A stretch of 64,000 nt of DNA from Phenylobacterium glaciei (GCF_016772415.1 NZ_JAGSGD010000001.1:434001-498000), one strand, 5' to 3'; positions 36,882-47,809 are shown, counted from the stretch's first letter. Notes: a model not told the origin generated them from the letters alone. Numbers and translations are program-made.

Positions 36882-38375
36882 ATGAAGCTCGCCGTGCTCT
36901 CCGCGATCCTGGCCCTCGCCGCCGCCCCGGCCCTGGCCGACCCGGTGAAGGCCACCGTCGAGGGCGGCGTCATGATGGGAACGCAGACCGCGACGGCGGA
37001 CATCTATCGCAACATCCCCTACGCCGCCCCGCCGGTCGGCTCCCTGCGCTGGGCGCCGCCGGCCAAAGTCGTTCCCTGGACGGGTGAGCGGGACGGGACC
37101 AAGGCGGGCGTCTCCTGCATGCAGACCATGCGCGCCGACGGTGCGCCCAACGTCGGCAGCGCCAACGGACCGATGAGCGAGGACTGCCTGCAGCTCAACG
37201 TCTTTACGCCCAAGGGGGCCAAGAAGGCGCCGGTGATGGTCTGGCTGCACGGCGGCTTACACCGCTATGGCGCGGGCTGGATCTATGATGGCTCGAATTT
37301 CGCCCGCGACGGGGTGGTGCTGGTGGCCATCAACTACCGCCTGGGCCCGCTCGGTTATTTCGCCCACCCGGCGCTCACCAAGGCCGCGGGGCCCGGCGAG
37401 GCGGTCGGCAACTACGGCCTGATGGACCAGATCGCGGCGCTCGAATGGGTGAAGCGCAACATCAAGACCTTCGGCGGCGACCCCTCCAACGTCACCCTGT
37501 TCGGTGAGAGCGCCGGGGGCGGCAGCACGCTGGCCCTGCTGGCGACGCCGAAGTCCAAGGGCCTCTACAAGAAGGCCGTCGTGCAGTCAGGCGGCGGCTG
37601 GGGCGGCCCCACGACGCTCGCCGACAAGGAGGCCGAGGGGGTAAAGGGCGCCACGGCCCTGGGTCTCACCGACGCCACCGCCGACCAGCTTCGCGCCGCG
37701 CCCGCCGCCGACCTGATCGCCAAGGTGGACGGCACTTTCGGGCCCTTCGTCGACGGCAGGCTGATGAAGGAGACCTCGGCCCAGGCCTTCGCCTCGGGCC
37801 GCGCCAATGACGTGCCGCTGATCATCGGCTCCAACTCCGGCGAGGATTCGCTGATGGGCGAGTTTGGACTGCCGCCGGCGACAGTGGGCAAGCTCCTGCC
37901 GCCCGCGATGCGCGCGGTCTACGCTGAGGAAGCCGCGCAGGGCGACGAGGTCCTGGGCCGCGCGGCCTTTACGGACCGGGCGATGGGTGCGCCGGCCCGC
38001 TGGACGGCCGCGCGGGCCGCCAAGGGCAAGCCCGCCTGGCTCTACTACTTCTCCTATGTCGGCTCGCGCTTCCGGCCGATGGTGACGCGATCCTTCCACG
38101 CTGCGGAAATCCAGTACGTGTTCGAATACTGGGGCCGCCGCACGCCGCTCAGCATGATCAAGCCCGACGACCAGGCCATGGCTACCCTGATGCACGGCTG
38201 CTGGGTGGCCTTCGCCAAGACCGGCAAGCCCGCCTGTGACTGGCCGGCCTATGATCCGAAGTCCGACCAGCTGATGGAGTTCGGCGCCCCGAGCGGCGTC
38301 CGCACCCATTTCCGCAAGGCCCGCCTGGACGCCCAGGAGGCCGTCGCCCTGCCGACCCTGGAGTTGCCCAAGTGA
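36882..38375 (+). CDS. Secreted type-B carboxylesterase/lipase
   Basis: A 497-aa alpha/beta hydrolase with a signal peptide (MKLAVLSAILALAAAPALA-DP). YRNIPYAAPPVGSLRWAPP and SEDCLQLNVFTP are type-B hallmarks. The nucleophile Ser is in TLFGESAGGGS, an acidic residue in GSNSGEDSLMGEF, and the His probably in FHAAEIQYVF. The oxyanion segment reads VWLHGGLHRYGAGW, with Leu and His where most members have a third Gly and aromatic residue. It acts in the periplasm or outside on an unknown ester. It overlaps the sulfatase gene by four bases. Confidence 0.88.
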   Translation: MKLAVLSAILALAAAPALADPVKATVEGGVMMGTQTATADIYRNIPYAAPPVGSLRWAPPAKVVPWTGERDGTKAGVSCMQTMRADGAPNVGSANGPMSEDCLQLNVFTPKGAKKAPVMVWLHGGLHRYGAGWIYDGSNFARDGVVLVAINYRLGPLGYFAHPALTKAAGPGEAVGNYGLMDQIAALEWVKRNIKTFGGDPSNVTLFGESAGGGSTLALLATPKSKGLYKKAVVQSGGGWGGPTTLADKEAEGVKGATALGLTDATADQLRAAPAADLIAKVDGTFGPFVDGRLMKETSAQAFASGRANDVPLIIGSNSGEDSLMGEFGLPPATVGKLLPPAMRAVYAEEAAQGDEVLGRAAFTDRAMGAPARWTAARAAKGKPAWLYYFSYVGSRFRPMVTRSFHAAEIQYVFEYWGRRTPLSMIKPDDQAMATLMHGCWVAFAKTGKPACDWPAYDPKSDQLMEFGAPSGVRTHFRKARLDAQEAVALPTLELPK

Positions 38376-39652
38376 GTCAGCGTCCCCCCAACTTCATCGT
38401 CATCGTCGCCGACGACCTCGGCTATGGCGACATCGGCTGCGACGGCGGGACCATCATCCGCACGCCGCACCTCGATAAGATGGCCGCCGAGGGCGTACGC
38501 TTCACCGACTTCTACGCCTCGGCCAATGTCTGCACGCCGTCGCGGGCGGGCCTGCTCACCGGCCGCTACGCGATCCGCTCAGGGTTAGCCCACGAAGTGA
38601 TCCAGCCCGCCGACACCACCGGCCTGCCGCTCAGCGAGGTCACTATCCCCAAGGCCCTGGGGGACGCCTACGCCACCGCCCTGATCGGCAAGTGGCACCT
38701 GGGCCATGTGGCGCCCCACTGGCCGCCCACCGTCCATGGTTTCGACCGCTTCTATGGCCTGCCCTACAGCCACGACATGAAGCCGCTGGCCCTCTATGCG
38801 GGAGAAGGGGCGGCGGTGGACGTCATCGAGGCCCGGCCCGACTTCGCCAAGCTGACCCAGAATTTCTTCGAACAGACCGTGGCCTTCGCCGAGGAGAATC
38901 GCCACCGGCCGTTCTTCGCCCTGGTGACCCTGACAGCGCCGCACATCCCGCTGAAGCCCAATCCCGACGACCTCACCGGTTCGCCGGGCGGCGCCTATGG
39001 CGAGGTGGTGGAGGAGATCGACCTCAATATCGGCCGCCTGCTGGGCAAGCTGAAAGAGTTCGGAATCGATGAGGACACCCTGGTGATCTTCACCTCCGAC
39101 AACGGCCCCTGGTTCGAGGGCTCGTCGGGCCCCTTCCGCGACCGAAAGGGCGGCTCGGCCTGGGACGGCGGCTTCCGGGTGCCCTTCATCGCCCGCCAGC
39201 CGGGGACCCTGCCGGCCGGTGTGGTCACCGACGCGCTGTCCAGCAACCTGGATATCCTGCCCACCCTGCTGGCCATGGCGGGGATTGATCCGCTTACGGA
39301 TCGAGAGCTTGACGGCGCCGACCTCAGCGCGGTGATGACCAAGGGCGCGGCCTCGCCGAACGACCAGATCGTGCTGTTCGACAACACCCATGTGGCCGCC
39401 GTGCGCACGGCGCGCTGGAAGTATGTGGTGCGCTCCTACTACCGGACCTACGACGTGCCCCTGGACCGCTATCCCCTGCTGTTCGACATGGGCAGCGACC
39501 CCGGCGAGACCTACAGCGTGGCGTCCCTGCACCCGCAGGCCCTGGCCGATATGACCGCCCGGGTCGCGGCGGCCCGCGCCAAGTACGGTCCCATCGGGGC
39601 GGCCTTCCCGCCCCACGTCGCGCCCGCCAGCGCCGCCGATCACCCTGACTGA
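38372..39652 (+). CDS. Arylsulfatase-type sulfatase
   Basis: A 426-aa type I sulfatase. It begins FIVIVADDLGYGDIGCDGG, with the first metal-binding Asp pair. It has the formylglycine signature CTPSRAGLLTGR, where C54 would be oxidised by a formylglycine-generating enzyme encoded elsewhere. IGKWHLGH, TLTAPHIPLKPN and FTSDNGPWFEGSSGPFRDRKGG supply the remaining metal and sulfate contacts. No signal peptide is seen, so it is cytosolic unless the GTG start at 38372 is wrong; homology-like sequence begins exactly there. The overlap with the esterase suggests joint breakdown of a sulfated or esterified compound. Confidence 0.9.
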   Translation: MSQRPPNFIVIVADDLGYGDIGCDGGTIIRTPHLDKMAAEGVRFTDFYASANVCTPSRAGLLTGRYAIRSGLAHEVIQPADTTGLPLSEVTIPKALGDAYATALIGKWHLGHVAPHWPPTVHGFDRFYGLPYSHDMKPLALYAGEGAAVDVIEARPDFAKLTQNFFEQTVAFAEENRHRPFFALVTLTAPHIPLKPNPDDLTGSPGGAYGEVVEEIDLNIGRLLGKLKEFGIDEDTLVIFTSDNGPWFEGSSGPFRDRKGGSAWDGGFRVPFIARQPGTLPAGVVTDALSSNLDILPTLLAMAGIDPLTDRELDGADLSAVMTKGAASPNDQIVLFDNTHVAAVRTARWKYVVRSYYRTYDVPLDRYPLLFDMGSDPGETYSVASLHPQALADMTARVAAARAKYGPIGAAFPPHVAPASAADHPD

Positions 39653-39658
39653 GGCCCC

Positions 39659-40189
39659 ATGCTGAACCTCACCCTGATCCGCCAGTGCTTCCGCCAATAC
39701 GGCCTGGTCTGGCTCGGCGCCTTCGCCCTGGTGCTGGCTGCGGCCTTGATCGCCTGGAAGCTGGCCAAGATGGACTACATCCCGGCCGCCGACCTGCTGC
39801 TGACCGGCGCCTTCCCGGTGCTGGGGCTGATCCTGGTGGGGTTCGTGATCTACGCCCTGGCGCTGAAACAGAGCCCGCTCACCAAGGCGGTGCTGATCGT
39901 CTTCGCCATGGTGCTGGCCCTGCCCCTGCTGTGGGCGCCGGTGCTCGGCGTGATCGCCGGCGCCTGGGTGGCGCACGTTTCCATCGAGTACTCCAGCGTC
40001 TACGCCGCCTTCCGCATCACGGTGGGCAAACTGCTCTATGTGGTGACCGAGCAGGTGTTCGGCAGTCCGCTGGTGGACGCCGCCTGGAAGGCCATGCAGG
40101 GCTTCGCCGCCCTGGTGGGCTTCATCTCCGCCGTGGTCCATTCCTGGCGGGTGGTGCAGCGGCTCTCCGACAGCCCGGTCGCGCACTAG
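39659..40189 (+). CDS. Inner-membrane hypothetical protein
   Basis: A 176-aa protein with hydrophobic segments at about 14-34, 45-68, 78-100 and 140-160. The N-terminus (MLNLTLIRQCFRQYGLVW) is short and the tail (SWRVVQRLSDSPVAH) polar. No family motif is recognised. It follows the sulfatase by six bases and is probably the last gene of the esterase-sulfatase unit. Its TAG stop forms the first triplet of the 138-bp repeat that follows, so the original C-terminus may have been altered by the repeat. Confidence 0.6.
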   Translation: MLNLTLIRQCFRQYGLVWLGAFALVLAAALIAWKLAKMDYIPAADLLLTGAFPVLGLILVGFVIYALALKQSPLTKAVLIVFAMVLALPLLWAPVLGVIAGAWVAHVSIEYSSVYAAFRITVGKLLYVVTEQVFGSPLVDAAWKAMQGFAALVGFISAVVHSWRVVQRLSDSPVAH

Positions 40190-40324
40190 AGCCTGATCCG
40201 TTGAGGTGGAATCGCTTCGCGATTCCGCCGATGCGGTGAATCAGGCTCCAGATTTAAGCGAGAGCATGATTCACGCTTCAGCCGGGACCGCGACGCGGTT
40301 CCGTCTAAAACGATCATGCTCTAG
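40187..40324. repeat. 138-bp double palindrome, copy 1
   Basis: Two palindromes lie in tandem: GAGCCTGAT...ATCAGGCTC (about 40190-40249) and AGAGCATGAT...ATCATGCTCT (40261-40322). The unit is identical to 57128-57265 except for one base (T here, C there, at the GAATCAGG position). It begins TAGAGC, giving the stop of the preceding gene. Confidence 0.92.
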
Positions 40325-40331
40325 TCGGACT

Positions 40332-41729
40332 CTAGCTCGCCAGCGCGGTGTAGGTTTCTCGCACGCCCGACAGGGCGCCGACATAGGCGTCGCGCCAGGC
40401 GCTGACGTCGTCGCGGGTGACGGTCTCGAACATCTGGGTCCAGCGGGCGATCCGCTCGGGCAGCTCCATGGCCAGGGCCCGCTTCAGGGCCTCGGAGATC
40501 TCTTCGGGGCTGTTGGGATTGACCATCAGCGCCTGTTTCAGCTGGTCGGCGGCGCCGGCGAAGCGTGACAGGATGAGCACCCCGGGATCGTCCGGGTCCT
40601 GTGCGGCCACGAATTCCTTCGCCACCAGGTTCATGCCGTCCCGCAGGGGCGTCACCAGCCCGACCCGGGCGGCGCGGTAGACGCCCGCCAGCTCGTCGCG
40701 GCGGTAGTTCTTGTTCACGTAGCGGACCGGGTTCCAGTCGATGTCGGCATACTCGCCGTTGATGCGGCCCGACAGCGAATCCAGCCGCGCGCGGATCTCC
40801 TGATAGGCCTCGACCCCCTCGCGGCTGACCGGGGCGATCTGCAGGAACAGCACCTCGCGGCGCACCTCGGGATTGTCGGCCAGGAAGTGCTCGAAGCCGG
40901 CGAACCGCTCCTCCAGCCCCTTGGAATAGTCCAGTCGGTCCACCCCGACGATCAGGCTGCGGAAGGCGGTGTGGGCCATCATCACATTGTAGGTGCGCCA
41001 GGCCCGCTCGCTCTTGGCCATCTGCGCGAACTCGGCGGCGTCGACCCCGATCGGGAAGGCGCCCACCTTTACGGTGCGGCCGAAGGCGCGCAGGTCCGAG
41101 CCCACCATCACGCCCTGCGCCTCGGTGAGCACATATTCCTCGAAGGCCTGGCGGTAGTCCGGGGTCTGGAAGCCCACCAGGTCGTAATCGAACAGCGACT
41201 GCACCAGCTTCTGGTGGCCGGGCAGGGTGACCATCAGCTGGTGAGCGGGCCAGGGGATGTGCAGGAAGAAGCCGATGCGGTTCTTCACCCCCAGCCTGCG
41301 CAGCTCCCGGGCCAGCGGGATCAGGTGGTAGTCGTGGACCCACACCAGATCGCCGGGCTCGATTAGCGGGGCGAGGGTCTCGGCGAACCGCTGGTTCACC
41401 CGCTCATAGCCCTCGCCATAGGACCGGTCATAGGCCGTCAGGTCCTGGCGGTAGTGGAACAGCGGCCACAGGGTCTTGTTGGCGTAGCCGTTGTAATATT
41501 CGTTGAGGTCGGACTCCTCGAGATCCACCGTGGCGACGGTCACTCCGTCGTGGCGCTCGACATTGAGTTCCCCGGTGAAGGTCTCGGTGGTCTTGCCGCT
41601 CCAGCCGAACCACAGGCCGGAATATTCCCGCAGCGCCGCCGACAGGGCCATGGCCAGGCCGCCCACGGTCTCGTCGCCCTTGCCGGTGGGCGGATTGACC
41701 CGGTTGGAGACGACGATGAGGCGGGTCAT
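40332..41729 (-). CDS. otsA: Trehalose-6-phosphate synthase
   Basis: A 465-aa GT20 enzyme joining UDP-glucose and glucose 6-phosphate. It opens MTRLIVVSNRVNPPTGK. It carries LWFGWSGKT, LVWVHDYHLIPLARELR (acceptor site), FFLHIPWPAHQL, IVGVDRLDYSKGLEER (the Arg/Lys phosphate and donor contacts) and VTPLRDGMNLVAKEFVA. The length is usual. The start ATG 41729 overlaps otsB (ATGA), so the operon order is otsB-otsA. Trehalose made here protects against osmotic and desiccation stress, in line with a GH15 enzyme and the stress locus elsewhere in the window. Confidence 0.95.
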   Translation of the reverse strand: MTRLIVVSNRVNPPTGKGDETVGGLAMALSAALREYSGLWFGWSGKTTETFTGELNVERHDGVTVATVDLEESDLNEYYNGYANKTLWPLFHYRQDLTAYDRSYGEGYERVNQRFAETLAPLIEPGDLVWVHDYHLIPLARELRRLGVKNRIGFFLHIPWPAHQLMVTLPGHQKLVQSLFDYDLVGFQTPDYRQAFEEYVLTEAQGVMVGSDLRAFGRTVKVGAFPIGVDAAEFAQMAKSERAWRTYNVMMAHTAFRSLIVGVDRLDYSKGLEERFAGFEHFLADNPEVRREVLFLQIAPVSREGVEAYQEIRARLDSLSGRINGEYADIDWNPVRYVNKNYRRDELAGVYRAARVGLVTPLRDGMNLVAKEFVAAQDPDDPGVLILSRFAGAADQLKQALMVNPNSPEEISEALKRALAMELPERIARWTQMFETVTRDDVSAWRDAYVGALSGVRETYTALAS

Positions 41730-42478
41730 CGCGCCGCCTCCAGCCAGGACAGGGCCGCCTCGACGTCGTCCAGGCGCAGGCGCGCGGCGGTGGCGCGCTT
41801 GCGGCCGACCAGAACGCCGTACCCGCCCAGCCGCTCGGCGGCGGCGAAGCCGTCCTCGTCGGTGAGATCGTCCCCCAGGAAGATCGGGGTCGCGCCGGCG
41901 AAGGGCGCATGGGCCAGGAAGGCCTCGACGCTGTCGCCCTTGGTGGGGCCAGGGGTGCGCAGCTCGGCCACCATGTCGCCGGGCTGAAGCATCAGGCCCG
42001 TGCGGGCGGCGATGCGTTCGGCCTCCCTGCGCGCAACCTGGGCGTGCTGGGGATCGCCCCGATAGTGCAGGGTGGCTGACAGACCCTTGTCTTCGACGAT
42101 CATCCCCGGATGGCCGGCCGCGAACAGCCGTAGGGCCGCCACGGCCTCGGGCAGGGCAGGGTGAGGTTCGGTCTGGGTCACCACGCCGTCGGCGCCCCGG
42201 CGCACCAGGCCGTGGACGGCGGCCACCGCCGGAACCCGGCCCTCCAGGATGCGGTCGATGTCGCAAAGCGTGCGGCCGCTGACCACGGCCAGCCGCCCCT
42301 CCAGCCCGCGCATCAGGCTTTCGAGAATTCCGGTGCGGCGCGGATCGGCAACCACATCCTGCGGCCGCGCCACGATGGGGGCGAGGGTCCCATCGAGATC
42401 CAGGAACAGGGCCGCCTTGGCCAGCGCCAGGGGCGCCGGCGCCGCGTCAGCTGGAATGTCCAGTTCGGTTACAGTCAT
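41726..42478 (-). CDS. otsB: Trehalose-6-phosphate phosphatase
   Basis: A 250-aa HAD phosphatase removing phosphate from trehalose 6-phosphate. Motif I is ALFLDLDGTLAPI (nucleophile first Asp), motif II LAVVSGRTLCD, and motif IV IFLGDDLTDEDGFAAA. KGDSVEAFLA provides the conserved Lys. The chosen ATG (42478) gives the standard length; an in-frame upstream extension (to 42610) is Arg/Ser-rich and unlike the family. It is the first gene of otsBA and is divergent from zwf, with about 160 bp for both promoters. Confidence 0.93.
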   Translation of the reverse strand: MTVTELDIPADAAPAPLALAKAALFLDLDGTLAPIVARPQDVVADPRRTGILESLMRGLEGRLAVVSGRTLCDIDRILEGRVPAVAAVHGLVRRGADGVVTQTEPHPALPEAVAALRLFAAGHPGMIVEDKGLSATLHYRGDPQHAQVARREAERIAARTGLMLQPGDMVAELRTPGPTKGDSVEAFLAHAPFAGATPIFLGDDLTDEDGFAAAERLGGYGVLVGRKRATAARLRLDDVEAALSWLEAAR

Positions 42479-42569
42479 AAGATCCAACGCCCCGGGCACG
42501 GGAACTGAAACGCCCACGGCCACGGTTCGATCCAAATTCCTTTGTTGCGAAGAGAACGAACGAGCGGGC

Positions 42570-42598
42570 TTGACGTTGCGGGGGCGAACGCCGCTATG
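42570..42598 (+). promoter_or_regulatory. Possible sigma-70-type promoter of zwf
   Basis: TTGACG (42570-42575) and GCTATG (42593-42598) are spaced 17 bp and lie 39 bp upstream of the zwf start. They resemble the Caulobacter housekeeping consensus TTGACGS/GCTANAWC only in part. Confidence 0.4.
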
Positions 42599-42636
42599 CG
42601 CGGTTTGCATCTCTAAGGTTCGCGAAAGGTGACGCG

Positions 42637-44100
<1,464 letters not shown>

Positions 44101-44111
44101 GGCCTCGGGCC

Positions 44112-44339
44112 CTACCCGCAGGCCTGCGCCTCGCCCGACCCCAGGTCGATGCGGAAGCAGTGGCGTTCCCCGGTTTCGGTGTCGGTGACCACCACCTCGA
44201 CGTCGCCGTCCTCGTCGGGCTGCGGATGCCAGCGGTCGACAAATTCGAAGGCGGCGGTCTCGAAGTCGGGGCCCATCACATCATAGGCGCGCTGCTGGCC
44301 CTGGGTGACGGCGCGGGCTGAGAAGTGGCGGTCGGTCAT
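44112..44339 (-). CDS. Small acidic hypothetical protein
   Basis: A 75-aa acidic protein (MTDRHFSARAVTQGQQRAYDVMGPDFETAAFEFVDRW...). It seems to be a compact alpha/beta unit: a strand (HFSARAV), a helix (FETAAFEFVDRWH), then strands EVVVTDTETGERHCFRIDL. There is no signal peptide. I believe it is a conserved Caulobacterales protein family, but cannot name it with certainty. It converges on zwf (11 bp gap) and lies 46 bp downstream of the GH15 start-side neighbour's transcript end, so it has its own promoter or follows none. Confidence 0.6.
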   Translation of the reverse strand: MTDRHFSARAVTQGQQRAYDVMGPDFETAAFEFVDRWHPQPDEDGDVEVVVTDTETGERHCFRIDLGSGEAQACG

Positions 44340-44385
44340 GGGGCGCTCCTTGCCGAGGACCTAACGCCTTCGCCGGAAAAAGGAT

Positions 44386-46173
44386 TCAACGCACGCTGGT
44401 CCACGGTCGGCTCAGCATGTTGGCGCAGTTGATCAGGCCCACCAGGGAGTAGGTCTGGGGGTAGTTGCCCCATAGCTCCGCGCCGTCGAGGGTGATGTCC
44501 TCCGACAGCAGGCCTGCGGCCGTGCGCCGGCCCAGCATCTCCTCGAACAGGTCGCGGGCCTCCTGGCTGCGGCCCGACATGTGCAGCACCTCGATCAGCC
44601 AGAAGGTGCAGATGTTGAAGGCGGTCTTGGGCTCGCCAAAGTCATCGGGGACGGCGTAGCGCAGCATGTAGGGGCCGCGCCTCAGGCCTTCCTCCACCGC
44701 CTTGATGGTGGCGGCCATGCGGGGGTCGTCGGGGCTGACGAACCGCACATCCACCAGCTGCAGCAGGGAGGCGTCCAGCTCATCGCCGCCGAAGGTGGCG
44801 GCGAAGCGGCCCAGCTTCTCGTTGAAGGCGCCCTTCTCGGTGGTCTCGCGCACCTGGGCGGCGCGGCCGTTCCAGAAGTCGGCCCGCTCCATCAGGCCCA
44901 GCTGCTGGGCCGCATTGCCCAACCGGTCGCAGGCCGCCCAGCACATCACCGCTGAATAGGTGTGGACGTTCTCCCGGCCGCGGAACTCCCACAGCGAGGC
45001 GTCGGGCTGGTCGTGCAGTTCGAAGGCCCGGTCCCCCACCGGCTCCAGGGCGCGGAAGTCCTCCACCGTGGCTGGCCTAAACAGCCGCTGGTCGAAGAAA
45101 GCCTGGACCGTGGAGAGCACGATCTGGCCGTAGACGTCGTGCTGCAGGTGCTCGTGCGCCTGGTTGCCCACCCGCACCGGCCCCATGCCGCGATAGCCGG
45201 GCAGATGCTCGGCGAACCGCTCCACCAGGGACGGTTCGAGCCCCACGCCATACAGCGGCTGAACGTGACCGCCCTTGGCCATGTCGATGACGTTGCGCAG
45301 ATAGACCAGGTAGTTTTCCAGCAGGTCTGCGGCGCCGAGCCGGTTCAGGGCCTGGACCACGTAATAGGCGTCACGCAGCCAGCAGTAGCGATAGTCCCAG
45401 TTGCGCTGGCTGCCCTCGTGCTCAGGGATCGAAGTGGTCAGGGCCGCGACGATGGCCCCGGTCTCTTCGTGGGCGCAGAGCTTCAGGGTGATGGCCGCGC
45501 GGATCACCGCGTCCTGCCACTCCAGCGGCACCGACAGGGTCCGCACCCAGCCGCGCCAGTACTGGGTTGTCTCGCTCAGCATCCGCGCGGTGGTGGCCGC
45601 CACGTCGGTGTCGAACCCCTCGTCGGGGCCCAGGAACATCGAGAAGGGCTCCTCCAGCCGGAACAGCCGCTCGTCGCGGATGTGGGAGACCGGCGCCTCG
45701 GTGGTCAGCCGCAGGGTCATCTCGCCGCCCACATAGCGCAGGTGGTTGGAGCCGGTGGTGATGGTCGCACGCGCCTCGCCCCAGTTGACCATCGGCCGCA
45801 TGCGGATGCGGATGCGAGGCGTGCCGCTGACCGGACGCACCTTCCGCACGAAGGCCATGGGCCGGTAGACTCGGCCGAACTGGCGGTAGCGCGGCGCGAA
45901 GTCGGTGATCTCCACCACCGCGCCGGACTTGTCGGTGATCTCGGTGATCAGGATCGGGGTGTTGCGCAGGTAGCTCTGCCGGACGCTGGCCATGTCCTCG
46001 ACGTCGATGGACCAGAAGCCCTGGTCGTCGGCCCTGTCCCCCGACAGCAGGGCGCAGAAGGCCGGGTCGCCATCCACCCTGGGCGTGCAGGCCCAGACGA
46101 ATCGCCCGGAACGGTCGATAAGGGCGCTGGCCGCGCAGTTGCCGATGGGAAACAGGTCGAGGGTCTGGGTCAT
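44386..46173 (-). CDS. Glycoside hydrolase family 15 protein (glucoamylase or trehalase)
   Basis: A 595-aa enzyme with an N-terminal beta-sandwich (about 1-220) and a C-terminal (alpha/alpha)6 barrel. NWDYRYCWLRDAYY, at the barrel start, is the GH15 signature. VHTYSAVMCWAACDR and DGAELWGNYPQTYSLVG lie in the catalytic cleft, where two Glu act as acid and base. Bacterial GH15 enzymes of this architecture include trehalases as well as glucoamylases. With otsBA nearby, trehalose turnover is the more interesting option but is unproven. ATG 46173 fits the family start MTQTLDLFPIGNCAASALID. Confidence 0.88.
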   Translation of the reverse strand: MTQTLDLFPIGNCAASALIDRSGRFVWACTPRVDGDPAFCALLSGDRADDQGFWSIDVEDMASVRQSYLRNTPILITEITDKSGAVVEITDFAPRYRQFGRVYRPMAFVRKVRPVSGTPRIRIRMRPMVNWGEARATITTGSNHLRYVGGEMTLRLTTEAPVSHIRDERLFRLEEPFSMFLGPDEGFDTDVAATTARMLSETTQYWRGWVRTLSVPLEWQDAVIRAAITLKLCAHEETGAIVAALTTSIPEHEGSQRNWDYRYCWLRDAYYVVQALNRLGAADLLENYLVYLRNVIDMAKGGHVQPLYGVGLEPSLVERFAEHLPGYRGMGPVRVGNQAHEHLQHDVYGQIVLSTVQAFFDQRLFRPATVEDFRALEPVGDRAFELHDQPDASLWEFRGRENVHTYSAVMCWAACDRLGNAAQQLGLMERADFWNGRAAQVRETTEKGAFNEKLGRFAATFGGDELDASLLQLVDVRFVSPDDPRMAATIKAVEEGLRRGPYMLRYAVPDDFGEPKTAFNICTFWLIEVLHMSGRSQEARDLFEEMLGRRTAAGLLSEDITLDGAELWGNYPQTYSLVGLINCANMLSRPWTSVR

Positions 46174-46300
46174 AGGGTCCGAATCCTCGACGGATGTGTT
46201 CGGTTCACGACGAGCCCTTATTCGTTGAGCCCTGACCGCAGGGTGGTCTTTTGATAAGCATCGATCTGTTCGACGCAACGCGATTTGGCAGGGAGACCAG

Positions 46301-47722
46301 ATGATCCGCGCTCGACGCGCCCGCATTGTGGCGACCCTCGGTCCCGCCAGCCGTGACGCAGCCCAGATCCGGGCGCTCGCGGAAGCCGGCGCCGACGTGT
46401 TCCGGGTCAATTTCAGCCACGGCGGTCACAAGGACCACGCCCGCACCATCGCCAATGTCCGCGCGGTGGAGGCCCAGGTCGGCCGGCCCCTGGCGGTGCT
46501 GGCCGACCTGCAAGGACCCAAGCTGCGCCTGGGTGAATTCGCCGACGGCCAGGTGAGGCTGAAGGTGGGCCAGGACTTCCGCCTCGACCGCCACGCCATC
46601 GACGGCGACGCGAGCCGTGTTTGCGTGCCCCACGCCGAGATCTTCGCGGCCCTGAAGCCGGGCGCCGATATCCTGCTGGACGACGGCAAGGTGCGGCTCA
46701 AGGTGGCCAAGTGCGGCCCCGACTTCGCCGACACTGTGGTGGTGGCCGGCGAGGCGCTCTCCGATCACAAGGGCCTGAACCTGCCGGGCCTGGCCATCCC
46801 GATCCCGGCGCTCACCGCCAAGGACCTGGAGGACCTCAACTTCGCGTTGTCGGTCGGGGTCGACTGGGTGGCGCTGTCCTTCGTGCAGCGGGCCTCCGAC
46901 ATGGCCGAGCTGCGCCAGATCGTGCAGGGCCGCGCCGGCGTCCTGGCCAAGATCGAAAAGCCGGCCGCCCTGGAGGCGCTGGATGAGATTCTCGACCTCT
47001 GCGAGGCGGTGATGGTGGCGCGCGGCGACCTGGGGGTCGAGCTGAACCCCGAGGACGTGCCGGTGGTGCAGAAGGCCCTGGTCCGCGCCGCACGCACCCG
47101 CGGCATCCCGGTGATCGTGGCCACCCAGATGCTGGAGAGCATGATCACCTCGCCGACCCCCACCCGCGCCGAGGCGTCGGATGTGGCCGGCGCGGTCTAT
47201 GAGGGCGCCGACGCGGTCATGCTGTCGGCGGAGACGGCGGCCGGCCAATATCCGGTGGAGGCGGTGACCATGATGGACCGCATCCTCACCCGCGTGGAGC
47301 ACGACCCCCGCTGGCCCGAACTGATGCGGGCGGAATACCCGGTGGAGGACGCCGACGCCGACGCCCTGGTGGCCGCCGCGCGCCGCGCCGCCGAGGCCGC
47401 CTCGACCGCCTGCCTGGTGGCCTTCACCACCACGGGTCAGACGGCCCTGCGGCTGTCGCGCGAACGCCCGCTGCAGCCGACACTGGCGCTCACCACCCGG
47501 CTGGCGACCGCGCGTAGGTTGGCCCTGGCCTGGGGCGTGGAATCCCGGGTGATCGACGAGATATCCGATCCCGAGGACCTGGCCCGGGTCGCGGTCGCCG
47601 TGGTGACCGAGATGGGCCTGGCCCCGCCCGGCCACCGGGTGTTGATCCTGGCCGGCCTGCCGATGGGCTCCCCCGGCGCGGCCAATATCCTGCGCCTGGC
47701 CCACACGCCCATGAAGCGCTGA
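46301..47722 (+). CDS. pyk: Pyruvate kinase
   Basis: A 473-aa glycolytic enzyme making pyruvate and ATP from phosphoenolpyruvate. RARIVATLGPASR and VFRVNFSHGG hold the Arg and Asn-Ser-His substrate/K+ contacts. VLAKIEKPAAL contains the catalytic Lys, followed by MVARGDLGVEL. The C-terminal domain (about 350-473) is present, with LALTTRLATARRLAL and GLPMGSPGAANILRLA. It is divergent from the GH15 gene, and 127 bp between them hold both promoters. Pyruvate is also the end product of the Entner-Doudoroff genes downstream. Confidence 0.95.
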   Translation: MIRARRARIVATLGPASRDAAQIRALAEAGADVFRVNFSHGGHKDHARTIANVRAVEAQVGRPLAVLADLQGPKLRLGEFADGQVRLKVGQDFRLDRHAIDGDASRVCVPHAEIFAALKPGADILLDDGKVRLKVAKCGPDFADTVVVAGEALSDHKGLNLPGLAIPIPALTAKDLEDLNFALSVGVDWVALSFVQRASDMAELRQIVQGRAGVLAKIEKPAALEALDEILDLCEAVMVARGDLGVELNPEDVPVVQKALVRAARTRGIPVIVATQMLESMITSPTPTRAEASDVAGAVYEGADAVMLSAETAAGQYPVEAVTMMDRILTRVEHDPRWPELMRAEYPVEDADADALVAAARRAAEAASTACLVAFTTTGQTALRLSRERPLQPTLALTTRLATARRLALAWGVESRVIDEISDPEDLARVAVAVVTEMGLAPPGHRVLILAGLPMGSPGAANILRLAHTPMKR

Positions 47723-47755
47723 GTTGGAATAGTTCAACCTTGAACTACTGGGGAC

Positions 47756-47809
47756 CTAGAGCATTTTCCGATAAGTGTGAAACGGTTGTCGGATCGAAAA
47801 GGGCTCTAG
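47756..47809. repeat. Short palindromic repeat between convergent pyk and debranching genes
   Basis: CTAGAGC...TTTTCCGA pairs with TCGGATCGAAAAGGGCTCTAG. The right CTAG gives the TAG stop codon of the leftward gene at 47806. Confidence 0.72.
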
